A stretch of 64,000 nucleotides of DNA from assembly GCA_030429545.1 (NCBI GenBank), contig JAUIFF010000021.1:62001-126000 (forward strand), read 5' to 3'. Both the position numbers and the translations under genes were made by a program. This stretch comes from Polyangia bacterium (lineage in GTDB: Bacteria; Myxococcota_A; Polyangia; Nannocystales; Nannocystaceae). How positions within the stretch are numbered: position 1 is the first letter of the stretch; each line of letters opens with the position of its first letter. Under the pieces are notes generated by a model. It did not search any database, was not told where the DNA came from, and saw nothing but the letters and a program-made list of their open reading frames with translations. Below are positions 17,673 through 25,654 of the stretch, piece by piece.

Positions 17673-17739
17673 GTCGGTTGTGCTCCGCGTGGGTGGCAAA
17701 CACCGCGTGCACCAACGGGCCGGTCCACTCGTCGTAGTA

Positions 17740-18104
17740 GTGCCACCGCAGCAGGTTGCGTTCAACCTTTGACAGCCGGTGGGGCGCCTTCGAATCGAGC
17801 TGCAGCACAATACCGAAGACGGTGGCGGAAGTTCGCGATCCACAATGCCAAATTCTTGGCTCACGGAACTCGGATTACCGAGGTCCGTTCGAACAACCCG
17901 TGACCCGTTTGCCGCGTGAGTGCCACCGCAGCAGGTCGCGCTCAACCTTTGAAAGCCGGTGGGGCGCCTTCGAATCGAGCTGCAGCACAATACCGAAGAC
18001 GGTGGCGGAAGTTCGCGATCGCGATCCACAATGCCAAATTCTTGGCTCACGGAACTCGGATTACCGAGGTCCGTTCGAACAACCCGTGACCCGTTTGCCG
18101 CGTG
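17740..18104. repeat. 180 bp tandem duplication
   Basis: Copy 1 is 17740-17919; copy 2 starts at 17920 and runs to about 18104. Copy 2 differs at a few positions near its start and by a 6 bp insertion that doubles GCGATC. Both end in TTTGCCGCGTG. Confidence 0.9.
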
Positions 18105-18370
18105 GCAGGGGTGTCCGAGTCTACGCCTACCGTATCGACCGGTACGGACCCGCTTGCCGCATCGCCCGGTGCGGAGCCGCTTGCCGTGGCAGGGGGGCCC
18201 GAGTCGACGACGTGCGGACCCGCCTACCGCGTGGCAGGGGAGCCCGAGTCGACGACTGCCTAACCGTATCGCTCGGTGCGGACCCGCCTACCGCGTGGCA
18301 GGGGAGCCCGAGTCGACGACTGCCTACCGTATCGCTCGGTGCGGACCCGCCTGTCGCGTGGCAGGGCTGC
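18100..18370. repeat. 63-64 bp tandem repeats
   Basis: The unit contains GTGGCAGGGGAGCCCGAGTC, then GACGACTGCC and a CGTATCGCTCGGTGCGGACC segment. Best copies start at 18231, 18295 and 18358 (truncated); degenerate copies lie at 18102 and 18186. The spacing is 63-64 bp. Confidence 0.8.
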
Positions 18371-18389
18371 CTGACGAATCGCCCGCGAG

Positions 18390-19247
18390 TTACCCGGCTT
18401 TGCGGGCCACACAAACCTGCGACTCCGACTCGATCGTCAGCGGTTCCCCACAAAAACCACCGTCGTGCTTCACCAATTCTAGCCCGACCCACGGCAGCAG
18501 TGCCCGCAGTTCCTCGGGAAAGATCTGGCGGTGGGCGAGGTGCACGACATGCTCCGAGTTTGTTGGTGGTACAAATGTTTCACCGGCAGGTGGTGCGGGG
18601 TCGTAGTAAATCCGAATGTGACACACTTGGGTGGCGTAGTCGTAGGTGTGATTGGTCGAGTAGATCATCCGGCGACCGCTGTTGGGGTCGATAAATGGCG
18701 TCACGCTATGGCGGTCGGCCGGGTCCCACATCAGCCAGTCGAAGTCCGGCAAGCAGACATCAAACAGACACACGCCTCCGGGTTGCAAAACCCGGGCGAT
18801 CTCACCAAAGCAGGCCTGTAGGTCAGCCGTGGTGTACAGGTGCATCAGGGTGTTGAACGGGGCGAGGACGCAGCGAAAGCTGTTGTCGGGGAGGTCGAGT
18901 TTGCGGATGTCCCCGAGTTTGGTCGTCACCCGCTCGCGGGCGTCGGTCGGCAGCATGTCGGCGGCTATTTGGCGGTCGAGTTTTTGCCGCAAGTGCTCGA
19001 GCATCGGGCCCACACGGTCGATCGCCGTCACGCAGTGACCATCGCCGAGCAGCGGCAGGGTGATGCGGCCTGAGCCGGCACCGAGTTCGAGTACGCTGAT
19101 GGGTTGTGGGCCCACCTGCTCGCGATACCAGGCGATGTCCTCAACCCGCTCGCGGTACTCAAAGTCGTACAAAACCGGATCGAGGTAGTGATCCGTTGTC
19201 CCGTGGCGCAGCAACGCCGCGCGCCGGGCTGCGCGTTGGTCGACCAT
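18390..19247 (-). CDS. Class I SAM-dependent methyltransferase
   Basis: 285 residues. Cytosolic Rossmann methyltransferase with SAM motif I VLELGAGSGRITLPLL (about residue 51), the acidic end of strand 2 (TAIDRVGPML), a motif II region LGDIRKLDLPDNSF, and APFNTLMHLYTTADL followed by VLQPGGVCLFDV. The C-terminal domain is that of small-molecule methyltransferases; the substrate is unknown. Its ATG lies 2 bp after the stop codon of the poly(A) polymerase gene, so both are almost certainly on one transcript. An RNA-related or translation-related target is possible but only by association. Confidence 0.85.
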   Translation of the reverse strand: MVDQRAARRAALLRHGTTDHYLDPVLYDFEYRERVEDIAWYREQVGPQPISVLELGAGSGRITLPLLGDGHCVTAIDRVGPMLEHLRQKLDRQIAADMLPTDARERVTTKLGDIRKLDLPDNSFRCVLAPFNTLMHLYTTADLQACFGEIARVLQPGGVCLFDVCLPDFDWLMWDPADRHSVTPFIDPNSGRRMIYSTNHTYDYATQVCHIRIYYDPAPPAGETFVPPTNSEHVVHLAHRQIFPEELRALLPWVGLELVKHDGGFCGEPLTIESESQVCVARKAG

Positions 19248-19249
19248 CG

Positions 19250-21781
19250 TCAGCGCCGCTTCGACGCCTTCTTTTTAGCGACTTTTTTGGTCTTCTTTTT
19301 GGTCTGCTTCTTTGAGGTCTTTTTGGCGACCTTCTTGGTCTGTTTTTTAGCGGCCTTCTTCTTAGAAGCTTTTTTAGAGACCTTTTTGGTCTGCTTTTTA
19401 GCGGCCTTCTTCTTAGAAGCTTTTTTAGAGACCTTCTTGGTCTGCTTTTTAGCGGCCTTCTTCTTAGAAGCTTTTTTAGAGACCTTTTTGGTCTGTTTTT
19501 TAGCGACCTTCTTGGTCTGCTTCTTAGCGGCCTTTTTCGCGACTTTCTTGGTCTGCTTCTTTGCGGCCTTCTTGGTCTGCTTCTTTGCGGCCTTCTTGGT
19601 CTGCTTTTTAGCGACCTTCTTGGTCTGCTTCTTGGCGACCTTTTTGGTCTGCTTTTTAGCGACTTTCTTAGTCTGCTTTTTGGAGGCCTTCTTGGTCTGC
19701 TTTTTAGCGGCCTTCTTGGTCTGCTTCTTAGCGGCCTTCTTGGTCTGCTTCTTAGCGGACTTCTTGGTCTGCTTTTTAGCGGCCTTCTTGGTCTGCTTTT
19801 TAGCGACCTTCTTGGTCTGCTTTTTGGCGACCTTCTTGGTCTGCTTCTTGGCGACCTTTTTGGGGACCTTCTTGGTCTGCTTTTTAGCGACCTTCTTGGC
19901 GACCTTCTTGGTCTGCTTCTTGGCGACCTTCTTGGTCTGCTTTTTGGCGGCCTTTTTGGTCTGCTTCTTGGCGACCTTCTTGGTCTGCTTTTTGGCGGCC
20001 TTTTTGGTCTGCTTCTTGGCGACCTTTTTGGTCTGCTCTTGAGTCGTTTGCTTGGTGACCTTCGTGGTCTGCGGCTCGGTAGCCTTTGTTGTCGGCTGTT
20101 TTACGGCCTTTTTGGGCTGCTCCTTTGGAGCTTGCTTGGTGTCACTTGCCGGGGCAGGTGTGGCCTGCTTGGTGGCTGCAACAGGAGCCTCGGGCTTTTG
20201 CGACTTGCGGGGCGCTTGTATTGACGCGGGCGGCGTTTGCCGTGGTTTTGGCGCGTCAGCTTTGGGCTGCTTGGCTTCGCTTTGTGGTCTAGGCGTCGGT
20301 GGGGCTTTTGCTGGTTTGTCTGTGGCCTTGGCTTGTAGCTGCACAGACTTTGGAGCTTGGGCTGTCGGCTTTTGGTGGGCTGTCGGCTGTTCGCCTGTCT
20401 CCGCTGCGGGTTGGGAGCGTTGGCCATCGCGGTGGAGCGTCGACTCGTTTCGCTTGCGCGTGCGCTGGCGATCGCGGCGACGGCTGTCGCTGTTTTGCCC
20501 GCGTCGGCTGCCAGACCGTTCAGCTGCGTCTGGTGTGCGGTGTGTTTTGGCCTCGCCATTTTTGCCCGACTTCTTGCGCCGCTTGCGTTTGCGGCGACGG
20601 GCCGGAGCCGGCTGGCTGGCTGCCGCGGTGTGCAGGGCTGCGAGGTGTTGCCAGGCGCGCAACTCCCCGCCATCGGTGCCGCGGGCGCGGACGGACAAAC
20701 CCAAGAACACGAGGGCGTCGTGGAAGTACTGGCGCTGGACCAGGGTCGAGCGCCGTCGTCGCGGGCGGCGAATGTCGATCATCCGCCGGTGGGCCATCAG
20801 GATTTGGCGGGCGAGCTCGCGATCGCGGCGGGCCATGCCAAGCGGCACACAAATTTCGCCCGTGAGCTCCTCGATACGACCGTCGAGTTGTTGGCGCGAG
20901 GCCACCGGCCACAGGTCGTTGAGCAGCGGTGCAAACAACACCGCCAGCAGAACCCCGTTGCTGACCTTTTGTCGGGTCCCCGAAGTGTAGGCGTCGAGCG
21001 CCTCTAGGTAGCCAAACAGCACCCGGCGGACGTCGTCGGCTTCGAGGTAGGTCGCGTAGGTCGGCGTGATGTGTTGCAAGAGACCTGTCTCGAGCATCAG
21101 CTCAAAACTGCGGTGCGAAGCCCCGCCGCGCATCAGCTTGTAGAGCTCCTCGAGCACGCGGGCGCGCGAACACTTGGTGATGTCCGAGGCCGTATCGAGC
21201 AGCGCCCGCCAGGTTTGATCCTCGATTGCAAAGTTGAGACGGGCGGCGAACTTGATCGCCCGAATCATGCGCACGGGATCCTCTTGAAACCGCACAACCG
21301 GCTCGCCGATCGTGCGAATAACCCCGCGCTCTAAGTCGTGCAAACCGTCGACAAAGTCGACGATGTCGTCGCTCGGCAGGTCGTAGAACAACCCGTTGAT
21401 GGTGAAATCCCGGCGCCTGGCGTCGTCTTCGATGCTGCCCCACTCGTTGTCGTGGGTGATCAGTGGATCGCGGTCGTTGCTTTTGGGGGCCGAGCGAAAT
21501 GTGCTCGTCTCAATGATTTTGGGCCCAAAAAATACGTGCGCGAGCTTGAAGCGGCGGCCGATGATCCGGGAGTTGCGAAACGTTTTGCGGATGGCTTCTG
21601 GCGTGGCCGAGGTTGCGACATCGAAATCTTTGGGGCGACGGTTGAGATAGAGGTCGCGGACGCACCCGCCCACGAGATAGGCCTCGTGACCATTGGCGAG
21701 GAGCTTTTTGACAACCTTGATCGCGTCGGGGTCGATGTCGCGGCGGCGAAGCGAGCGCGTGCCCTGGTTAGAATCCGGCAT
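19250..21781 (-). CDS. pcnB: Poly(A) polymerase / tRNA nucleotidyltransferase family with histone-H1-like tail
   Basis: 843 residues from ATG 21781. The first 365 residues are a typical PcnB core: YLVGGCVRDLYLNRRPKDFDVAT with catalytic Asp pair D52/D54, RNSRIIGRRFKLAHVFFG, RRRDFTINGLFYD, and the RNA-binding helices (EDPVRMIRAIKFAARL). The GRRFKLAHV segment favours poly(A) polymerase over CCA-adding enzyme. A 200-residue basic linker follows (Lys, Ala, Pro, Gln, with RRKRKRRKKS). The last ~265 residues are heptad-like repeats of KKQTKKV/AA, resembling histone H1 or AlgP. E. coli PAP I has only a short basic tail. The tail may bind RNA or DNA non-specifically. The frame start at 21853 is rejected because only M25 precedes conserved sequence. 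Operon with the downstream methyltransferase. Confidence 0.9.
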   Translation of the reverse strand: MPDSNQGTRSLRRRDIDPDAIKVVKKLLANGHEAYLVGGCVRDLYLNRRPKDFDVATSATPEAIRKTFRNSRIIGRRFKLAHVFFGPKIIETSTFRSAPKSNDRDPLITHDNEWGSIEDDARRRDFTINGLFYDLPSDDIVDFVDGLHDLERGVIRTIGEPVVRFQEDPVRMIRAIKFAARLNFAIEDQTWRALLDTASDITKCSRARVLEELYKLMRGGASHRSFELMLETGLLQHITPTYATYLEADDVRRVLFGYLEALDAYTSGTRQKVSNGVLLAVLFAPLLNDLWPVASRQQLDGRIEELTGEICVPLGMARRDRELARQILMAHRRMIDIRRPRRRRSTLVQRQYFHDALVFLGLSVRARGTDGGELRAWQHLAALHTAAASQPAPARRRKRKRRKKSGKNGEAKTHRTPDAAERSGSRRGQNSDSRRRDRQRTRKRNESTLHRDGQRSQPAAETGEQPTAHQKPTAQAPKSVQLQAKATDKPAKAPPTPRPQSEAKQPKADAPKPRQTPPASIQAPRKSQKPEAPVAATKQATPAPASDTKQAPKEQPKKAVKQPTTKATEPQTTKVTKQTTQEQTKKVAKKQTKKAAKKQTKKVAKKQTKKAAKKQTKKVAKKQTKKVAKKVAKKQTKKVPKKVAKKQTKKVAKKQTKKVAKKQTKKAAKKQTKKSAKKQTKKAAKKQTKKAAKKQTKKASKKQTKKVAKKQTKKVAKKQTKKVAKKQTKKAAKKQTKKAAKKQTKKVAKKAAKKQTKKVAKKQTKKVSKKASKKKAAKKQTKKVSKKASKKKAAKKQTKKVSKKASKKKAAKKQTKKVAKKTSKKQTKKKTKKVAKKKASKRR
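19262..20060 (-). repeat. 21 bp repeat tract encoding Lys-rich tail of PcnB
   Basis: About 800 bp of units of the form accttcttggtctgctttttg (plus-strand reading), many separated by exactly 21 bp, encoding KKQTKKV or KKQTKKA. Near the 3' end the unit is interleaved with three copies of a longer block containing CTTCTTAGAAGCTTTTTTAG. Confidence 0.9.
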
Positions 21782-22120
21782 GATCTGCCGCTCAAGTACC
21801 ACAGTCGCAGCCAGATTGTGATCCCGAGGATGTTCGGGCGGCCGTGCCTTCACCGGAGTCGGCCAATGGCGATATTCGCGGTAGCCCCACGCCAGCTACA
21901 ACTGGCACAGGGCGAGGGATGGGAGAGGTCACCCGAGTGCAGCGATAGGCTTTAAGGTCACCAGGCCATCCGCCACGACGCGCTTGATCGAGCTCACATG
22001 TCACCCTGCCGCGGTTATGGCGCAGCCGCAGGTCGGGCAGCTCGGTGACAACGCTGACGAACCTCCGTAATTTTTGAGGGGGCTAGCTCCACCGGCCCGG
22101 GTTTGCTATGCACACCGATC
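21782..22120. other. 339 bp gap between divergent pcnB and helD-like genes
   Basis: This must carry both promoters. A stem-forming segment lies at 22000-22049: GTCACC pairs with GGTGAC, with CTGCC/GGGCAG and GCGG/CCGC nested inside. It could be a structured leader or an operator. No open reading frame here looks coding. Confidence 0.4.
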
Positions 22121-24523
22121 GTGTCTGAAGCCAGCCAGGAGCGGGAGCCAGTCCTCGACGACCTGTCGAAGGAAGCCTGTCCAATCGTGGTGGAGGAGTG
22201 CCAAATCCTCACCAAAATTCAGGCCCGATTGCGACGCGACGCAGCACTCGCGCCCCAGAAAATCGAAAACCTCGACGCCCAAATGATCGAGTTGCGCGAC
22301 GCGATTGCCGAGGCCAAAGAGGAAGACGTCGCCTCGCTCGTCGACCAGATGCACCAAGTCGCCGCCCTCAGCCGCACCCGCGGACAGGGTCGCGACATCC
22401 CGATCGACCCCAAAAACCCGTACTTCGGTCACCTGCGGCTCAAGGAGTCGCGGTCGCAAAAACCCCGCGACGTGTTGATCGGCAAACACACCATGCTCGA
22501 CGACGGCGATGGCCTGTCGATCGTCGATTGGCGCAACGCCCCGGTCAGCCGCCTGTACTACCGCTACGAAGAAGAGGACGAGTACGAGGAGGAATTCGAC
22601 GACCGCAACCTCGAGGGCGTGATCCTCACCCGGCGCTCGCTGGCCATCATGGACACCCAGCTGCGGCGGGTGTCGGCACCCCAGGGGACGTTCGTTTCGG
22701 ATCGATCCGGGCGCTGGCGCGAGGCGGTTGGTTCGGCCAAACCCACACTCGAAGGTGGTGTCGGGACAGCTGCTCGAGTGCCGCGCGGGCAACTCGGGAT
22801 CCACGGCGACGATGACCAGCCGCGGGCCGACAAGCACCTGCAGGAGATCACCGCGCTGATCGACAAGGAGCAGTTTGCCCTGATCACCCAACCCGAATCG
22901 GGGATCGTACTGATCCAGGGTGGGGCCGGCTCGGGCAAAACCACCGTGGCCCTGCACCGCGTCGCCTACCTCTCCTACAACGACCCGATTCGGTTTGCCC
23001 CCAAACGGATGTTGATCGTCGTCTTCAACGACGCCCTGGTCGAGTACATCCGCCATGTGTTGCCCTCACTCGGGGTCGATGGCGTGCAGGTGACGACCTA
23101 TCGCCGGTGGAGCGACTCGCTGTTGCGCCGGCTCAAGTTACGGTTGCCGATCGACCATGTCGAGACCACTCCCGAGGTCGTCTCGCGGTTCAAAAAACAC
23201 CCGGTGATCATGCGCATGCTCGATGCCTTGGTCGACGAGCAGTTAAGCGATGCCGTGGCCACGCTCAAGCGTCGTCTAGGCGAGCGCCAGGGCTACAACC
23301 AGGTTGTCGAAATCTGGCAGGAGCTGCATCGGCTCCCGCCAGTGGTCCGAATTGCCCGGGCCCGGCACGCCGTCAAACAGGCCCGTGGCAAGATTCCGCC
23401 CGCCACCCGCACCCTGGCCGACACCGCCCTGCGCAACATCGAAAACAGCATGCGCGACCTGTGTGGCGACTGGATCGAGCTGATGAGCGACAGCGAGGCG
23501 ATCCGCCAGGCAATCGATGCACATGCAAGCGGTGTGTTTAGCGAGACCGAAGTCGAGACGATTGTCCGCTGGTGCGCGCGCAAGGCCGAGCTCGAAGACC
23601 GCGACGAGCAGGACTCGGCCGAACTCCTCGAAGATCTCGACGCCGACGAACGCAAGCAACGGCGGCACGAGGCCAAGGTGCGCAAGCAGGAGGCCCTGCG
23701 CCGTGGCGTTGGCCTAGACCCCGAAGACGACGCCCTGCTGATGCGACTTTGCCAGCTCAAACACGGCGGGATCTTTTTGAGTGGGCGCCGCTTTGAGTAC
23801 GAGCACGTGGTGATCGACGAGGCCCAGGATTTGTGCCCGATCGAGGTCCGGGTGTTGCTCGACTGCGTCAGCCAGGGCAAGAGCGTGACGATCGCTGGCG
23901 ACCGCGCGCAGAAGATGATCTTCGACAACGGGTTTCGCGACTGGCCCGAGCTACTCGCCGACGCCGGTCTCCCGCACGTGGCCGTCTCACCGCTCAAGAT
24001 CACCTATCGCTCGACCCGCCAGGTGATGGCCCTGTCGCACCACATCCTCGGTCCGCTCGCCCGCGAAGAAGACCAGGTGATCGCCCGCGACGGTGCCCAG
24101 GTCGGGTTTTATGGGTTCGGCGACATCGGCGAAGCGGTGGCATTTATGGCCGATGCCCTGCGCAACTTGATGCAGCGTGAGCCGACGGCCTCGGTCGCGT
24201 TGATCACCCGCTATCCACAACAGGCCGACGTCTATTACGACGCCCTGCGAATCGCCGAAGTTCCGCGGCTGCGCCGGGTGGCGCGGCAAAACTTTGCCTT
24301 TGCCCCGGGCATCGACGTCACCGACGTCCGCCAGGTCAAGGGCCTGGAGTTCGACTACGTCGTCGTTTTAGATCCGACCAACCAAAACTACCCCGAAGTG
24401 GTCGAGTCGCGTCACCTGCTGCACATCGCGGTGACCCGCGCGGCCCACCAGCTGTGGATGGTGTGTGCGGGCAAACCCAGTGCGCTGGTGCCCGAGCAGC
24501 TGATCATCGAGTCCGGTAGCTAA
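22121..24523 (+). CDS. UvrD/Rep-family helicase, HelD-like
   Basis: About 800 residues. HelD-type proteins are SF1 ATPases; in several bacteria they bind RNA polymerase and free stalled complexes. Visible are an N-terminal coiled-coil (QILTKIQARLRRD...ELRDAIAEAKEED), the HelD-typical VDWRNAPVSRLYYRY motif, Walker A GGAGSGKTTVALHR, motif Ia VVFNDALVEY, Walker B HVVIDEAQDL, motif III SVTIAGDRAQ, the TYRST motif, DVRQVKGLEFDYVVV and VAVTRA-like HIAVTRAAHQL. All helicase motifs are intact. GTG 22121 (VSEASQEREP) is preferred over TTG 22103; the evidence is weak. Standing alone, it ends at a strong bidirectional terminator. Confidence 0.88.
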   Translation: MSEASQEREPVLDDLSKEACPIVVEECQILTKIQARLRRDAALAPQKIENLDAQMIELRDAIAEAKEEDVASLVDQMHQVAALSRTRGQGRDIPIDPKNPYFGHLRLKESRSQKPRDVLIGKHTMLDDGDGLSIVDWRNAPVSRLYYRYEEEDEYEEEFDDRNLEGVILTRRSLAIMDTQLRRVSAPQGTFVSDRSGRWREAVGSAKPTLEGGVGTAARVPRGQLGIHGDDDQPRADKHLQEITALIDKEQFALITQPESGIVLIQGGAGSGKTTVALHRVAYLSYNDPIRFAPKRMLIVVFNDALVEYIRHVLPSLGVDGVQVTTYRRWSDSLLRRLKLRLPIDHVETTPEVVSRFKKHPVIMRMLDALVDEQLSDAVATLKRRLGERQGYNQVVEIWQELHRLPPVVRIARARHAVKQARGKIPPATRTLADTALRNIENSMRDLCGDWIELMSDSEAIRQAIDAHASGVFSETEVETIVRWCARKAELEDRDEQDSAELLEDLDADERKQRRHEAKVRKQEALRRGVGLDPEDDALLMRLCQLKHGGIFLSGRRFEYEHVVIDEAQDLCPIEVRVLLDCVSQGKSVTIAGDRAQKMIFDNGFRDWPELLADAGLPHVAVSPLKITYRSTRQVMALSHHILGPLAREEDQVIARDGAQVGFYGFGDIGEAVAFMADALRNLMQREPTASVALITRYPQQADVYYDALRIAEVPRLRRVARQNFAFAPGIDVTDVRQVKGLEFDYVVVLDPTNQNYPEVVESRHLLHIAVTRAAHQLWMVCAGKPSALVPEQLIIESGS

Positions 24524-24537
24524 AGCCGGCCCGGCCC

Positions 24538-24578
24538 GCACAAAACTGACTGACCCGTGATGGTTCAGTCTTTTGTGC
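24538..24578. terminator. Bidirectional intrinsic terminator between convergent genes
   Basis: GCACAAAA (24538-24545) pairs with TTTTGTGC (24571-24578). Inside, GACTGACC pairs with GGTTCAGTC with one bulge. An A-run on the left and a T-run on the right serve both the helicase (+) and the lipoprotein gene ending at 24596 (-). Confidence 0.85.
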
Positions 24579-24595
24579 GCATACAAGTATACCGG

Positions 24596-25576
24596 CTAGT
24601 CCTGGCAAGAGGAGCCGGTCATTGTCTGCCCCTGAAAATCGATCTCTGCCGACTCACAGGTTTGGCCCGCGGCGCAGTCCTCGTCGTTCTCGCATTCGCC
24701 ACACAGCCCGATCTCGATAAACCCCATGAACGACGCGGGGCTGCATATACCTGTTTGGCAGGCCTGGTCTTGGCCGACTTCGCAGGAGTGGTCGCGGGGC
24801 AATGAGCAATCCGGTACGCAGGCTCGGGTGCCCGAGAACGTGGTGAGATCCTCGAAGATCGGTGCGCAGTTGGGGCGGTCGTTGGGGCAGTCGCCATCGC
24901 TTGCGCATTCGCTACATGTTTGTACAGGCAAGAAGTTTTCGATCGTATAGACCGTCGCGCAAAACGGAGCCTCGGGGTCGTTGCAAGCATCATAAGACTG
25001 GCAGCCGCCGCACCGCTTGCCCGTATTGCAAACTGATCCCGACGGCACGAACGGGTTGGGTGGCGTACACCCGCCATTTGGGCACTGCGCGTCACCGTCG
25101 CACTCGCCGCAGTAGCCCTGGGTCTGAATCGTGTAGCAGACCTGTCCCATCATACAGTCGTCGGCAGTTGCACACTCGCCGGCCTGCTCGCCCGCGTCGA
25201 CCTCACAACTGGGTAGTTCGACCGCCTGTGGGCAGCTACCTCCGGAAGTTGTGTCGGAGGTTTCCGACGGGTCCGACGTTGGCGATGTCGAATCGCTGGT
25301 CTCCCCTTCGGTGGTTTGCGTGGTCGTGTCGGTGGACTCGCCTGTCGCCGTTGTCTCGGTCGAGTCGGTGCTCGTCGGATTGTCGGTCGTATCCGAGTTG
25401 GTCCCGGTGTCCGCTGTGGTGGGTTGGTCGGTCCCAGACATTGGCTCGGTTGTCGCCGTATCGGTCCCCGCGCTCGCACCACGGGTCGCGCCACCCGGGT
25501 CGCTAAAACATGCACAAAGGCACGCGAGGCACAAACCAACGGGTACCCACATCTTTGTAGAAGCGTATAGGGACAT
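24596..25576 (-). CDS. Cys-rich lipoprotein with Thr/Ser linker (paralogue A)
   Basis: 326 residues. Signal peptide with lipobox CLCACFSDPGG. Residues about 35-110 form a Thr/Ser/Asp/Glu linker. The C-terminal 210 residues contain over twenty Cys in paired spacing (CGECDGDAQCPNGGC, CSECASDGDCPNDRPNC, CGECENDEDCAAGQTC), a pattern of disulfide-bonded small modules like those seen in many Myxococcota surface proteins. It should be an extracytoplasmic, disulfide-rich, membrane-anchored protein. It is a tandem duplicate of the next gene (25655): the same lipobox context SDPGGxTRGxS, the same Cys spacing, and the segments GTRACVPDCSLP and GQDQACQTGIC/GQDQACQSGIC. Function unknown. Confidence 0.8.
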   Translation of the reverse strand: MSLYASTKMWVPVGLCLACLCACFSDPGGATRGASAGTDTATTEPMSGTDQPTTADTGTNSDTTDNPTSTDSTETTATGESTDTTTQTTEGETSDSTSPTSDPSETSDTTSGGSCPQAVELPSCEVDAGEQAGECATADDCMMGQVCYTIQTQGYCGECDGDAQCPNGGCTPPNPFVPSGSVCNTGKRCGGCQSYDACNDPEAPFCATVYTIENFLPVQTCSECASDGDCPNDRPNCAPIFEDLTTFSGTRACVPDCSLPRDHSCEVGQDQACQTGICSPASFMGFIEIGLCGECENDEDCAAGQTCESAEIDFQGQTMTGSSCQD

Positions 25577-25654
25577 GGCCCATCGTACACCTAAATCGAT
25601 GTCGCCGGCAGTTCGGCTATACTTGCAAGTACATCAGGTTGCGGCACCTGCCCG

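Larger units (their letters stand above)
17611..18389. other. 779 bp non-coding block built of tandem repeats
   Basis: After the thiolase terminator there is no acceptable gene up to the methyltransferase stop at 18390. The block contains a 180 bp tandem duplication (17740-18104), then four or five copies of a 63-64 bp unit (about 18100-18370). On the minus strand, 17660-17810 reads as a short protein-like segment with strong GC3 bias (SKAPHRLSKVERNLL, HYYDEWTGPLVHAV), which suggests the remnant of a decayed gene. It could not be assigned to a family. Confidence 0.6.

Noticed and set aside
16315..17808. 497-residue minus-strand open frame across the thiolase gene
   Set aside because: Most of it is antisense to a thiolase with all catalytic motifs. 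Only its first ~60 residues, beyond the thiolase, could be a remnant, and this is treated as part of the repeat block.
17740..18389. Insertion sequence or integron array
   Set aside because: No transposase, integrase, terminal inverted repeats or target duplications are visible; the block is tandem repeats only.
19104..20042. 312-residue plus-strand frame of FLVCFLA-type repeats looking like a membrane protein
   Set aside because: It is the antisense of the PcnB Lys-rich repeat tract and starts inside the methyltransferase gene. Its hydrophobic look follows from reading Lys/Ala/Gln codons backward.
19262..20060. Regular 21 bp repeats as a CRISPR array
   Set aside because: Units are in frame, lack distinct spacers, and encode KKQTKK copies continuous with the PcnB gene.
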